64,000 nt of DNA from Alitta virens (taxonomy: Eukaryota > Annelida > Polychaeta > Phyllodocida > Nereididae), in NCBI GenBank assembly GCA_932294295.1, contig OW028575.1, positions 15,256,058 to 15,320,057 of the forward strand. The letters are read 5' to 3'. The translations under genes and the position numbers were made by a program. Shown here one piece after another: positions 1-12,913 of the stretch. Within the stretch, counting starts at the first letter, position 1; the number at the start of each line of letters is the position of its first letter. The notes under the pieces are model-generated. The model saw only the letters and a list, made by a program, of their open reading frames with translations, was not told the origin of the DNA and made no database searches.

Positions 1-3000
1 CCTAAGGCCCTTGCATGGTTTCTATAGGAACCTTGTGAGAAGCTGTGAAGCAAGGGTCACGGGGATTTCAACATTACCCTCTGACGTCAATGCAAATGAG
101 GTGGGGCAACACCCCGCAGAGCTTGCCCCATCATAGGCCCCTGCATCAGCAGCAACAGCAGCAGGACCAGTCATCCAGAAGGCAATTGATGGAGGGCTAG
201 CCTCACATGACCCAGTACAAGCAGTGGTCAGCTAATATACAGCCAAGGCTACCCTGGCCTATGTAATACTACAGGGGCATTGCAATAGTTCAGATCTTAA
301 GTAACAGTTCATTACAATCATATCCACATTGCCACAATTATTGTATTGGAATATATTCTTAACATGAATTCTGTTCATTGGATCATTTTCCAAGGACTGG
401 AATAATATTGCAAGATTGAGCCTTTGAGACACATAATTCGATAATTCTCCAGGTCATTATAATAATTGTGCTGCCCTCCACTTGCTCATCAAAATTTCCT
501 ACTAATGCATCACTAGAGAATTCCAAGTATGCAATTGAAATGCAAAACAATGGTCCACAACGTGAAAACAAGGACAACAGTTCATAAAAGAACAATGAAT
601 GCACGTCACTAACCCTTAACAAAGATTGAGCAACATTGTAAACCCATGCTATCCAAATACAATATGGACAGATTAATATTAACTGCATGTATGTGCATTA
701 AACTTCTTCACATGAGCCTTGATCGTAATATGTATTAAATAGTATTTGATATAGGAAAGCCATGACAACTTCATCCATTCTGAGACTGGGATGGGCTTTT
801 CTTGTTAATGGAACTAGGAATGTCTGACTTTACCAAGGATAGAGGTGCATATTGAGTATTGCAGCCTAAACATATTATATTATAACAACAGTAGATGGTG
901 AAGAGTCCAACATGGAGTTTTGTGGGATGATTGAGACCAAATCAACTATGTTGGACGACACACCATCCCCTATTGCTTACCGTAATCCAAAATAGGGTAC
1001 CAGCATACAACATATACTGCAGCCATCCAACACACTTAGCAGCTGTCCAATATAAATGTCTACGAGTACAATGTATTAACATACCAATCTATCAGTAACA
1101 AATGACCTGTATCTAAGTTAACTAACATAGCGTAATTTGTACGATTTTAATACTATTAAATAGTGCAATTGAGTTTAATAGATGCCTGAGCACGTCTACT
1201 ATACAAGTAATTAGAATAATATACTACACATTATACAACTGCAGTGCCAAAAATAACTATTAGCCATTACACCTACCTGGACTGAGTGGAACCTCCTTTT
1301 AAGTGGAGTATTGGGCTGAACAAAGCCAACGTGGAAATCCAACATGTACATTATAGAAGGGATTGAAGGCATAGACCTGTTTGTGTTGTGGCTCATTTTT
1401 TGTCAATGCATTAAAAACAAACACGAGTAGCCTGATAGACTGGTATCCGCCAGTATTCGCTTAATGCAACAGCCAGTGGCCATTTCAAGTCATGTAAATT
1501 GAATAAAACTACGAGTCCTCTCTCGTCACTCTTTATAATGTCTTACAAAACAGTGAGGACACAGACCATGACCAGGTGGGCCAGGGGCAGGCCAGGATCT
1601 TGCAGCGCTCACAACTGCAGGATGTCATTCATAAACATTCATAAAGTCTCACGTACTGCAGACAATATGCTATGGCCTCACAGTCACAGGCGTGACAGTT
1701 TCTTTGTAAACGTATTGAATTCCACGGCATAAAATTAAACAGTTTCCACTCGTTTTTAGCGTTGCCTCAAGATCATACTCCCGTGTGAATTACAGCATAG
1801 GTGGATCTCCTTATTCGAGTTTAAACCATGTAATTCGAACAATAAGAATAGGCATGATATCCTCCCACTACGTTGTTACTGTCAATGATAGCATAAAATC
1901 ATTATTGCCGTTGTCTATTTTGCTCCTTAGATTGCTACAATTTCTCCTCTGATTGTCCTATCCATAACATTGTCTTCACCATCGAATCACAGCAAATGAG
2001 AGCACACTAACTTGTTGACTTGTGGGTGTGTTCACTTTCTACTTAATACATACAAGATCGTTATAAGTTATCATATATATAAGTTATTAACTGGAGTTCC
2101 GTCAGTTAGATGGGAGTGGTATGATCTCCATCTTGTGCAATGTATCATGATGCATCATAATTATGAATGCAACTCTTCATATCACATTACGAAAACATCA
2201 AAATATTCATCAAATAAATAGAGTAGGTATCGGAGACTCACAGTCATATGAAGTGTGGTCACCTTTGTATTTCTGTTTGCTAAAACCAAAAGCAACAACA
2301 CTGTTTTAAACAACCACAAAAGGCACAAAATATCCTCTCAATGTCCGAGTTTATCTTTCTACTCCAGTTCATTCAAAGCACCAAAGCATTGTGACGTCAT
2401 ATTCCATGTAGTGTTTGTGTGATGTGTATCCCCTATGTTTACACTGCATAGCACCATGCAGTGTCACGGGTATGTCCTTTTAAAGTGTGTTCCAGCAATG
2501 AGAACTTGCTCAGTTCTTCCACTTTTTACATTGTATCATCGCAAGAATCCCTGCTGGGATCTCAATGTGTGATAACAACATTGCTATTATACTCATTGCA
2601 ATAGTTCAAAGTGCCTCAAGTGCTTTGACGCATGCTGTTATTTGTTGATCCATGATGTTATTTTGTATATATGTAAAGCATAAATTGCAAAAGAGGTATT
2701 TCACAGTACATCTAGTTCCAATGCATCCTATGTTTTTATCACGAATCCCATCATTGTGAAGTCATATAATGTAGCGATATTATGTCATAATACAGCGTAT
2801 TATTCAACTTCTATCATCACATGATTATCGTAATGTAGTTTACATACAATCCCATGTAATCAGAATGGTGTGGAGCGTAAATGAATTATGGAAACATCCA
2901 GCATATATAAATTTTATGCGATTTAAAATTATTCAAATATGACTGCCTTGCCCTCAGTTCATTTGGCATAAAGTAACATCATGTTTTTTAACATCACGTC

Positions 3001-5428
3001 TTGTTATAAACTGCTTTGTAGATCCAATTTATGTCTAAGCCACTTTAAAGTATAATCACATCAATCTGTCCCATGTACACAATGTGCAAAACCCATCAGT
3101 CACACGAAAGCACACTTCTACATATATTGTATGTAAGTAGACGTCTGACTTCCCCTGATATGATTGCCCATCTGATTTGCAGGCCACTTTAGTTGCTGGT
3201 AGGCGGTCTGCAGTGACACCACAATGGGCTGGGCTGCACAAAAACCTTACTTGATTGATCCTATAAGGAAGCGTGTGATATGGTGAAAAAAAGACATATT
3301 ATGTAAAATATGTGGAAAAAAAAGATATCATAGGTCGGATGATATAAAAAAGTGAGAATTCTGCTGAAAAACCTTTTCTCTATGTTGTGATAAGGTTTCA
3401 AAGCACCATCATCATGAATTTATTTTTTCGAAGAATTTAAGTAGGATGGCACTAAAAAAGTTTTTAAGTAGGATGATACTAAAATACTGCTTTCTTTCAC
3501 CTTTTTGATTGTTATTGCAACAATGAGAGACAGTGTTAAAAAGTTACTCTTCTTAATTTTTTCCTCACTTTTTTTCAGTTTGTATAGAACTCAAAACAGG
3601 CTTTCATTGTTATACAACCAATATCATGCTTCAATGTGACTATCATGTTCTCTGAATGTTGTTAAAATGAATCTAGTTAACCTAGGGTCCCCTTAGCATA
3701 TTTTCTCACATATCCGGGCATTGCTAGTAATGCTAATGTCAGCTTATGTTAATTTATACACCCCACACGATCAGCTTTCCTTCATAATGTTCACATTAAC
3801 TTCCATAATGCATGTATTTATAAGATGCTTGTGAGGAGAGTTAAGCTACTTTGGTGACAGTCCAAGGCTTATCTTTCAGGACTTCAGAATAGAAAAAAAT
3901 TACTTCTTATCTACTTTGACAGCTAGTAGAGTGTATCTACCTGGCATTAGAACAAAGGCTACAGGGTGTATGAGCCAAAAAAGGTTTAATTTATTGCCAA
4001 GGACCCTAACTTTTTACTCTCAGGTAGACGGAAAGAAATACATTGCCAGGTGCCATTCGTGTGTGTAATATTACAATATATGTTAAATATGAACTTACAA
4101 TAATTGTTCTTTCATGCCAGAATTACTCTATATTTATCTATTCCCCTTTGATATTGTATTTTAATCCAGTTTAATGTTTATCCAGCGTATCCACTGAATC
4201 GATATGTAAAGTTTCAAGTTGGTGTAATTCTACTTTTGTCCATTTAAAATATTGATTTATCCCCGTTTAATTCTTTAAGATCTATTTCTGAATTATAAAA
4301 GAATAAAATCCTTCATCGTGTCATAGATGCTATTTTCGGCATCATAATCCACTGTTAAATTTTAGTAACTTTTCCCAGTGCTCCTCTGCAAATAAATGGT
4401 CCACTGGCGAATAAGGCCTTGAGAAATCCCTTAGATAAACTCACTTGGCCAACACAACAAGGCCGACTGGGCAATTGGACATTTTGACCAAATACAATTT
4501 TCAGTGTGGCTTTGTTGGCATAGCTCTGACACTGTGTACAAAGGTTACTGTTATTCCTTGCTAATTTATGCGAAAACCAAATAGAGGCAATGGAGTGATT
4601 AAGTTCTCCTCATGCCAGGCAGCTCAATTTCTAATCAAAACACGTCAGCAGTTCTGGATGACACTACATTCAGCTGAGTACCATGAGTAACTCGAGTGCC
4701 AGACAACTGCCCTGCTTCGTAATGTCAAATAGAGGCTGAATTGATATGTTGTGACGTCACAATAGGGATGAAAAGATGGAGCAAGCTTCACACTCTTGTC
4801 AGAGTTGATTAGAGAATATCTAGTTACCAGCCCTCTATAATCAATGAAATATATTTCTATTTAACCCGCAAGCACTTACATCTATGTCTCGCGATATCTG
4901 ATTAATATTATGGAATAGCTTCATTTACACTATTTGTCACAGTTAGGTACAAAATGGACCAACTGACTGGTTACTTAGCTTTTCAATTTCAAATTAAATT
5001 TTTACCTGAAGAAAGATGCACCGCACCATCCACCTTACCACTCAACAGAATAAAAAAAAAACCCATTGTAATTACTTCTTGGAAATCCAATTCAGAGAGA
5101 CATTAGTGCAGAGCTGAGTGTCCCTCACGTATCCATTAACGCCGTTCCGAGAATATCGTGTTGGAAGTAATCATTAAATATTATTCCAGACTCCAGTGCA
5201 AATCATAATTCCCAGCGGACAGAATTATCATGCAGTGTGTATCTAGTTTTGATAAGAGATCAATTCATAGAACCAGGAGAGTTCATACGTAGTTCAGGTC
5301 TGCAAGTCTTGATCCGTGGATCTAACCCCAGTTAAATCCCCCATTCTCTCTTAACCCTTTCTTTGCTCCCCCCCCCCCCCACCTAACAGGCCACTCTCTC
5401 TTCTAGGACCCCTCGACTTACAAGCGTT
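1..5428. other. No gene recognised; AT-rich non-coding
   Basis: Holds a TGACGTCA followed at once by an octamer (82-97), further TGACGTCA at 2392 and 4752, a small hairpin (TGGGGCAA at 102, TTGCCCCA at 123), and a 13-C run at 5368-5380. No exon with paired splice signals was found, although the next exon after 8437-8555 would be expected in this direction. Confidence 0.6.
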
Positions 5429-5723
5429 CAGTGGAACTCTGTAACTAAGGCCACCTAGTAAAATTTAAGACCGTTACGGATGTCGTGAACTGGTGAAGAG
5501 GGCCTTGATATTACTGCCCGATACCACGAAGTGGAGTCAAATTAGGTCCAAAGATTCTCTTGTGACATCATTATATACCTTTTTTGAGTGTTTTTGAATT
5601 GATTGTAAACAGTCATAACAATCCATTGACTGGTGACGTTGAACTGGAATACACGTTGTTGCACCCGGCAATGAGACCACCTCAGTGAAGCACAACGTTG
5701 GTCTCAATTGTGAGATCCCACTG
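5429..5723. mobile_element. Related pogo/Tc1-mariner-like MITE, 295 bp
   Basis: Starts CAGTGGAACTCTGTAACTAAGGCCACC and ends GATCCCACTG followed by TA. The left end closely matches that of 8089-8397 (CAGTGGARCYC..AACTAAGRCCACC). The left flank is TT instead of TA, so one target-site copy has mutated. The interior has diverged from the other copy. Confidence 0.55.
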
Positions 5724-6415
5724 TATTACCTATTTCATTCACCTGTGTGACTGATGCCCACTGGCAATAGATTAAGTCGTGTGATGTGCATTGAGGATTC
5801 TGCCATCCCCCACCCCCTTGCCCCCAACTCTTGGGTGGCAGGTCAGAGTATCTTGTTAACCCAAGTCCCTCATCTCTGCTCCCCCTTCTCAGCATCCAAT
5901 ACATCAAAGAGAGTTCACACAAGTCCACGATCCCAGCCTCTTAGCACTACTGAAACATTGTACACAATTCTCTACTGTTTCTTTTTCTTGTTTTTTCTTT
6001 TATACTGTGTCATTAAGACTTCCATCAAGGCATAGGATGCCATATCATGACTCGTATATACGCTTGCAGGTGTCAAATCAAGGTTTTAGCCGTCTTATTC
6101 TTGGCCAGGAGTGTATCTTCTATACAATCATAATTTCAGCATGACAGTATGGCAATAATTTTAGCTGTGTTGACCATTCATTATTTAGAATTTCCTACGA
6201 CTGTCATTACCAGATTTTTCTGCCTGGCCAGGTGGTTTTGTCATCTAATTATTTTTTAAATCTAAGTTACTGATATCTCGTTTGTCTCGTGTTCTTCAAG
6301 CACTATTATTCACCACAATGCACAACTGCTGATAAAGCATTACAAAAGCAAGCGTGATGTTGACTCATCACCATTTTCAATTATTCAGTTCATTTATAGC
6401 AGATTTTTAGCAGAG

Positions 6416-6517
6416 TTCATCGACTTGTAAACGTATGGAGGACGTCATGTGAATCCAGGACTCCCATTGGCTAGGTTCACATTACGTCCACTAGAATTTA
6501 GTTTCCGACTTCCCTCG
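6416..6517. mobile_element. Fold-back MITE, copy 1
   Basis: The left arm (GGAGGACGTCATGTGAATCC) and the right arm read in reverse (AGTGGACGTAATGTGAACC) make a near-palindrome. The outer parts carry the family's degraded GTCGGAAACTAAA-type terminus. It shares the core GACGTCATGTGAATCCAGGA then CTCCCATTGG with the copies near 51.2 and 61.3 kb. Confidence 0.5.
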
Positions 6518-7297
6518 ATTTAAATAATATTATGGTGGTCAAACATACCCTACCAAAGCATGACATAAAGGAAAACACCTAAAGAAAATCCACAAATATA
6601 AATTCAAAACAAAACAAAATCATGTCCCAAAAATAGTGAATTTACATGTAATTTGTAAATTTTTATATCATATAATGCAGATAGGAAACTGAACCTTTGG
6701 TATTTTAAGTGGGTGATTTCTTTCATACACCATATTTTTGCTAATTCTGCATTGGCTTGCTCAAGCAATTTTTGGCGTTTCAGATTTTTCTACGAACAAG
6801 ATTCTGCTATTATCTGCATCAAACAATTCATGCTGAGAAGACAAGGTTTATGTAAGAGATCGTAGGAGGACAAAATAGCAATTGTAGTCTGCAAATGAGA
6901 TTGATAAGAAAACAGGCAGGAACCTGACACCAACCAATGCTGCTCTGGCATTTTGAAAGCCTCCGTCTCATCGTGGGATATGATCTTGTGCTATGTCTAA
7001 GAGGCTACGCTTCATGGCCAAGCGATTTATCAAATTCACAATGCAAGGTTAAGGGGTTCGCTAACAACATCCAATACAGAGCTCTGCAGGGCCAGGTAGG
7101 GGGCCTCTCTGAATGGTGATTCTAAATCTCAGGATGTAAAGATACTGCAATCATTGTAATTACAGCCATAAAACACTATGCAGACTTCAGACGTTATATA
7201 AGGTGTCTTCTTCAATCTGTATTTGAGGCTGATATTTTTTCAAAAAGGTTAATTGCGAGTCTATTCTAATTGTCACAATTAAATTACGTCTATTGGC

Positions 7298-7325
7298 GAA
7301 TGAATGAATGAATGAATGAATGAAT
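7298..7325. repeat. (GAAT)7 microsatellite
   Basis: Seven perfect GAAT units. Confidence 0.95.
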
Positions 7326-7878
7326 AAAGTAGACCTTATTGCTTCAGGTACTCCACATGAAATATCTATCAAAGGTCCTTTGGGCTATGAGAGATCTATT
7401 CTTACCCAATACAACGTGCATTTTCCTAAATTTTAATTTCTAAATTTTAATTTAAAAGAATATCGGGCAATCTAGGCATTTCGTGACAATACAAAGTAGT
7501 AGTGGGTTGAGATTAACAACGTGATAACCAACAAGGGGTCATTAAAATCAGGATTGGCAAGATAAAGGACAGTTAAAAAATAACTGTATAGGGCACAAGC
7601 GAGGTAATTACCTATTGGAGCATATGTCAAGATGTGAAAATAACATGAATGTTAAGACTCAGACCTTGTGGAGAATATTGATGGCCTTTCTACCTTTGAG
7701 AAAAGGACCTTCATAAAATTTAGATCTGGTAGTGGTAAGGCCAGCACATTTCATGTGTTTCACAGGACTGAATACAACGGTACTGAGATACCAACATAAT
7801 TAACTCGAGTCAATATCTACCAGTCTTGCTCAATATCTACCGGTCTTGCACAATGACTACCATTGAGTGAGGATTCAC

Positions 7879-8028
7879 CTGAAATTGCGTCACAGATGAC
7901 GTCACTGAAGTTACCACATTCCGGAAGTCAGTAATCAATCTACTTCCTCTTGGAGACCCTTCGGGCCTTACTTTGCTCCTACCTGATCCAGACAGTTCAG
8001 TCAAATCTTTCAAAACAAGCATTTCGAC
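7879..8028 (-). CDS. Weak candidate exon J following exon D, phase 0-0
   Basis: A 150-nt open stretch between an acceptor-like GACTGTGGTAG (poor pyrimidine tract) and a fair donor (TTTCAG then GTGAATCC). It encodes VEMLVLKDLTELSGSGRSKV, then a basic Gly/Pro/Arg/Ser stretch and RLITDFRNVVTSVTSSVTQFQ. Phase 0 at both ends is compatible with the phase-0 exit of exon 8437-8555, which would leave an intron of about 400 bp holding the element at 8089-8397. Further donor-like sites lie inside it, and it contains one of the TGACGTCA palindromes. Coding status uncertain. Confidence 0.25.
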
Positions 8029-8088
8029 CTACCACAGTCTCCTAACAGTGTTAAAAGTAAGGATAAAAGAAGGAGTTCAAAACGCGTA

Positions 8089-8397
8089 CAGTGGAGCCCA
8101 ACAACTAAGACCACCCATTGCAATATTACGGTCATCTCGATTTTGAATGGATCCCATAGATCCAATAACTGTGAATAAGTTAACAACATAAATTAAGAAA
8201 CTGTTAAGAATTGACTACTAACTGGCTAACTATTACATCAATGGAAAAAAAAAGGATTTCAAATTCAGATATTTAATGTGAATGCGGAATTTAGTAAAAG
8301 AGAAATTTTCGACTTGTAATTATCAGTTATATTAGACTCACTAATTAGCACCACTTCAGTGATCCCAAGAGGGGTGTCTTAAATGCGGGTTCCACTG
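8089..8397. mobile_element. Pogo/Tc1-mariner-like MITE, 309 bp, TA-flanked
   Basis: Left end CAGTGGAGCCC and right end GGGTTCCACTG are inverted copies (CAGTGGARCCC), each flanked by TA, the target duplication used by Tc1/mariner/pogo transposases. No transposase frame is present, so it is non-autonomous. It lies in the predicted intron just downstream of exon 8437-8555. Confidence 0.65.
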
Positions 8398-8436
8398 TAA
8401 AAGTAATAAAGTAAAGAAACATTGTGAATTGCCTAC

Positions 8437-8555
8437 CTGCTGACAGGGAGGGGTGGTGTAGTAGAACTGGGGGGTTCCGTGGGGTGCTAGGTCGTCCGGG
8501 GACAGGGGGTCAAAAAGAACCTCGTCTTCCTCATCTTCGGGGGCCCAAGCTGTAC
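8437..8555 (-). CDS. Shared internal coding exon D (acidic, Pro-rich), phase 1 in, phase 0 out
   Basis: A 119-nt exon with acceptor CTTTTTTGATTGGCAG and donor CAGCAG then GTAGGC. It is open in one sensible frame, encoding TAWAPEDEEDEVLFDPLSPD and then DLAPHGTPQFYYTTPPCQQ. The acidic EDEEDE patch, the FDPLSPDDL segment and the Pro/Tyr-rich end look like a conserved linear region, but I cannot name the family. Its base composition is clearly more GC-rich than the flanks. It accepts phase 1, the exit phase of all upstream exon candidates, and leaves in phase 0, so the rest of the protein continues to the left. A pogo-like element begins 40 bp downstream of its donor. The antisense 130-codon frame at 8424-8816 is its shadow. 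Confidence 0.68.
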
Positions 8556-9694
8556 CTGCCAATCAAAAAAGTACGAAAATCAGACATTTGTCCATCATGT
8601 CAAAAGATAACCGCTCCATCATGGCTACTGCTGCTGATGTTGCTGCTGCAAATTAAGCCAGGTGCAGACTGTTTGACTGACAAGTGGAAATGTTACGATT
8701 CCTTGGCTGAAGAGCGGTACATGAATTGTGCTACAAATATGAAATATCCGTCATCAAAGTTACAAATAATACTATTACGTTATGACAGCATTGCTGACAA
8801 ATATTTGAAAATATGATATAGCTGTCAGCAAAACTGCAAATATTAAGTACAACGTTACAGAAAGGAATTCTAAATAGATAACTTAGGTTAAGATTGCAGA
8901 GTTAGCAATTGATAGATTATAATGAATCGCATTTTATCTTGGCAATATTTATCATCAGCTGATTCTCAGACAAGATCATTAGCATTCCTTAAAGTAAAGA
9001 TCAAATTTCACAACATGTAATTGAGATCACAGGGGCATTGGCACAATTGGCAGGATACAATATAATCATAACTTACAAGGACAATGGGAAGGTAAATTAC
9101 AACATCAAATGTTTACAACTGATCATTTTCATAATGTAGTACAATTTTGTAATGTTTTACTAGTGTCAGTACTGGATGTAATGCATTTAATTCTTTTGTC
9201 CTTTCTTAAATTATGATTGCACGACAGAGCAAACAGTGCACTAAGTAATATTTCATTGCAGATTATTTTTTAAGTAAAATTTCATTAACCTCTTCATGTG
9301 TACAGCTACGAAATTTGTATACAGCGCAATTGTACATGAAGAAACATCAAGACTACCCAACTTGGTTGAGCCTTAAAAGCTTACTATAATGTAAAAATGT
9401 CCAGTATTAAGACCCCTTCATATTTAGACCACTTCAGTGAACCTTGAAGATGGTCTTTGATTTTGATGTTCCGCTTTACTTTGCAAAATCATCCAATACT
9501 TTGGCCAATGACGTTAGATGAAATATAAAGATGAGCTATAAATTAGCGAGACATACATCAAACAATCTATAAAATGATCCTGTTATATTGGTTAGTTAAT
9601 TTCAACTTTCACATTCACATGATTATGACATCAAAACCATAATGCTAGAACATTCAAAGTTGTAAAATTAATCGAAAAAGGTAAAGATTGTGAC

Positions 9695-9974
9695 CTTCTG
9701 AAAAAGAGAAGCTTTTCAGTAATCTCCTGAGTCCTGTAACAATGCTAGAAGATGCTGAGCTGCTGCTGCTGCTACTGCTGCTACTGCTGCTGGCAGTGGA
9801 TGTGGTGCTGGATGTGCTGACTGCAGAAGGACTGGGCTGTCTCGACCCAGCCCTCATCAGCATAAAGTTATTAGGCGCATCGTAATTGTTGTAAACTTCC
9901 AGAAACCTTCTAGATATCACAGAGTCAGACGCCACTCTTTTGAATCCTTTGCTTCCCATTGCTTTTCTACTCAT
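9695..9974 (-). CDS. Candidate alternative first exon C with Ser-repeat
   Basis: An ATG at 9974 opens a 106-codon frame. A phase-1 exit is possible at GAAG then GTCACA, a weak donor, giving 93 codons plus one base. The peptide starts MSRKAMGSKGFKRVASDSVI and includes SRRFLEVYNNYDAPNNFMLM. It then has a Ser/Thr run of about 25 residues encoded by AGC/AGT/TCC triplets, and ends with a basic amphipathic GLRRLLKSFSF. KRVAS is a possible basophilic kinase site. The non-repeat part reads like a genuine protein, with basic clusters like exons B and E and a long open frame outside the repeat. The weak donor is the main concern. It lies about 1.1 kb upstream of exon 8437-8555, so it would be the 3'-most alternative start. 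Confidence 0.42.
9754..9794. repeat. CTG-rich triplet run (poly-Ser in minus frame)
   Basis: GCTGCTGCTGCTGCTACTGCT-type run that encodes the Ser tract of candidate exon 9695-9974. Confidence 0.85.
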
Positions 9975-10823
9975 TAATTAATGCAAGAAACCAATTGATT
10001 TACCTCTCTTTTGATTTGATTTAAAATGATTTGAAGAGAATTATCACACATCCATAGTCATCATATAATGTTCAGAAGTATGTAGAAGTCCTTAACAAAG
10101 TCTCATACATTCAAGTCTATTTTGGTCCTCATTAATTTGCAGAAGAGTCAACATGAATCCCTTTTTCTTTTAATTTGATTTGGATTGATGAGTTACCACA
10201 CAGCCACAGAAATCATACGCGTATGTAAAGTCCTTTAAACAGTCACTTCGTCTCATTGCTTCTATTTTTAGCACTTTGACAAAGGAACAAAAAAGTACAA
10301 AGCAAATTTGCCACAAGATGTCCTTGCATTGTGAGCAAATGAGGGAATTTGTGAGGAACCTCCTTCCAGTGCAATTCACTGTCTCTTCTTGTCCAACAAA
10401 TGCAATTAGGCTTCTAAAAATAGATGACAAACTTGTTGACTGCTCAAAGAAAGCAAGGGTGCCGTGACAGAAGTGTCTAAAATCCCGTCAAGTAGGTTGG
10501 GCATTGCAGTAGACATTGGTCCAGACACGAGAACAGGCACTGCAAACTCTGATGTATGAGATGGCCCCACCATGGTCCCACCAGCTACTGGGCCCTGTCT
10601 GATACAACTTGCACAAAGGCCCTGACGATGCCCAGGCCGTCTGAGCTGTCTGAGAGTGTCTGTTGTTGTTGCTGCTGCTGCTACCGTGACGTCACAATGA
10701 CTCAAACCACGTGTTCTATCCCACAATCCTTGAACAGGGACAAGTGACTCCTATTTGGGATTTGCCAAATATAGCAGCCTATAGATTTTTCTACGAAAAG
10801 ACTCCTTAGTGCTTTGAAGTCAC

Positions 10824-10884
10824 CAGTCCTTAAGAAAGATAGTGACGTCAACAACCGCAGCAAATTAATCTTGGAAAAAGCCAT
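10824..10884 (-). CDS. Weak candidate first exon I (MAFSKINLLRLLTSLSFLRT)
   Basis: An ATG at 10884 opens 20 codons, ending at GACTG then GTGACTTC, a sub-optimal donor in phase 1. The peptide MAFSKINLLRLLTSLSFLRT ends at a TG-G junction like exon E (LSTG in E, LRTG here), and both are short, Leu/Ser-rich with basic residues. The resemblance is slight and could be chance. A perfect TGACGTCA lies inside the exon (10843-10850). Listed because of its position between the other candidate first exons and the shared exon. Confidence 0.2.
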
Positions 10885-12145
10885 GAAGGTATGTCACCAG
10901 ATATTGGATCCAGAATAGTGCAACGAATAACCGAATCATTGGACTGCTGCTATACATATTCCTTAATTGTATCCTTGCATTCCAAAAATGACGATACAAA
11001 TAAGTTTCAATTATCAATTATTGCATCCATTATATTTCACAGGAATAATTCTCAATTGCAGACATATTTATCATGAATGCATGTGTGTACTGTGTAGATA
11101 TCCTTTGCTTACATCACGTCTGCTTGAGATCCAAATGTTGACTGCTGCAGCACCTGATGGATGTTGGATCCTGATGCCTGCAGCAGCAGCAACCCTGTGC
11201 CCTGCATCCCCATCACATTAAGCCCCATCAGATGCAGCAGCAAGATGCAGTAACTGCTGGATGGGCGTGGCCTAAGGGGGGCAACAGACTCAACACAAGG
11301 GTGCTGATTGGTCCATTCACCACCCTAGAATGACGCAAGTCCTTTTCCCCAATGACTGCTAGTGACTTCTGCTAACTAATAACCCCCCCTGTTCTTGTAC
11401 TAAACTTGTCTAAACCTTTCCAGTCTTATCTTAAATCCTGCCATCAAAGGTCTAATTAACCCCAGAAAACGTTCGTTAAGTTTTTGCACTTTCTAAACTC
11501 CTTTTTTCCTGGTTTTTGACATTTTTCCCTGTCTACGACTCAGTTTTTACCCTTTACGTAACATTCCCACAGCATGAGGTAACTCACTCCCCTCCCCTAT
11601 CAATGTTTACTGCACAAGGCCTCTAAAGCCATGCATTCTCGCTCAACTACTTTGTACACTTGTGTGATACATCTTTTTTCTTGGACAAGTCAGATCTGCT
11701 TAAGATATACTCATACACTTTATCAACCCAAGGCCTCTCTCTGCATTAACAATACAAAAAGCTTGCAATCTACAATCTATCAGAGATGAAACTGATTGTA
11801 GCTTTATGTGTAATATTACCCTGTGGGAAAGCAATTACTGTGCAAAGTAGATATACTCCGTGCTGCTGTAAATTTACTGCAATATTGTAATATGCTACAC
11901 ATTGCACCATATACTGACTCATCAGCATCATGGCACAAATGAAACAGTATTGAAAACAGCTGATGAGAAGGGAAAGCTACTGACAACAATAATGAAGAGA
12001 AAATGCAGATATTTTGGACATCTTATCACAAAGAATGACTTTTAATGACAGGTACGTAAGTCCAAGAAACATGGACAGACAGACCTACAATAATCCAATA
12101 AGACTGCCACAAGAAAAGAAAAGCAAAAATGGACAATAGACCTCA

Positions 12146-12170
12146 TAGGATAGGATAGGATAGGATAGGA
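12146..12170. repeat. (TAGGA)5 microsatellite
   Basis: Five perfect TAGGA units. Confidence 0.95.
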
Positions 12171-12869
12171 TCTATGAAATTAACCAAGCAAGAAATTCCA
12201 CAGTGATCCTCCAAATCTCTGGTCAATGCTGACCCAGATTCTATCGATTTTATGTTGAGCTGGTCGAGCCATTTGGGACAGTTGCTGAAAAGTTTGGATA
12301 AGCCTAGACGTGCCTTTTCTGTACTATTGGTGGTTAGATTTGATTGTAAGCATTGTGATTTTTTAAAGCTATTGTAAGTATTGTGCCCAACAATTTACAT
12401 TGAGTGTATGAACGATTATTTCCGAGTCGCTACATAGGTATCATAAACACACAAAAAGACATTATTGTTCTGATAACCAAATAACAAAACTTCATTTGAC
12501 ATGTTATCTCTGACTGCTGTTGCATTCAAAACGTGATATTGGATGAACCCCAGTAAATGCCATTGTGCATGCACCAATAATTCGATTGAACAATTGGATT
12601 GGTTTATTCAGCCTAGTACAGTCCACCATTATTATAAATGTCATTGCATTTAGCATCAGTGTTCCTATGCAATAATAATTTCATTGAAGCTCAAAAGTGC
12701 ACATACATCCTCTTACATAGATTGATTTAAGGTTATTCCAGTGCAAGTGGAATTAATCAAGCGAGTGAAAGGGTCGCTGGAAAGCTCTGCTAGTGATGTT
12801 CTGCTCGTTTTATTCCGCCAGTTCATGGCTGCTTGGCTGGTGGATTAGTGGCAGCTATAGGGCAGCTAC

Positions 12870-12913
12870 CAGAGCAGCTACTATACCAGGGCAGCTACTA
12901 TACCAGGGCAGCT
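12870..12913. repeat. 17-bp tandem repeat (GGCAGCTACTATACCAG)
   Basis: Two full units of GGCAGCTACTATACCAG plus related partial units on both sides. Confidence 0.8.

Noticed and set aside
965..1016. Minus-strand ATG stretch ending at a good GTAAGC donor in phase 1
   Set aside because: Lies downstream of the shared exon where a new first exon would not join it; no other support.
8424..8816. 130-codon plus-strand frame
   Set aside because: Antisense shadow of exon 8437-8555, which has paired splice sites on the minus strand.
10888..10893. Plus-strand donor-like AAG/GTATGT
   Set aside because: No open plus-strand exon with an acceptor or convincing start precedes it.
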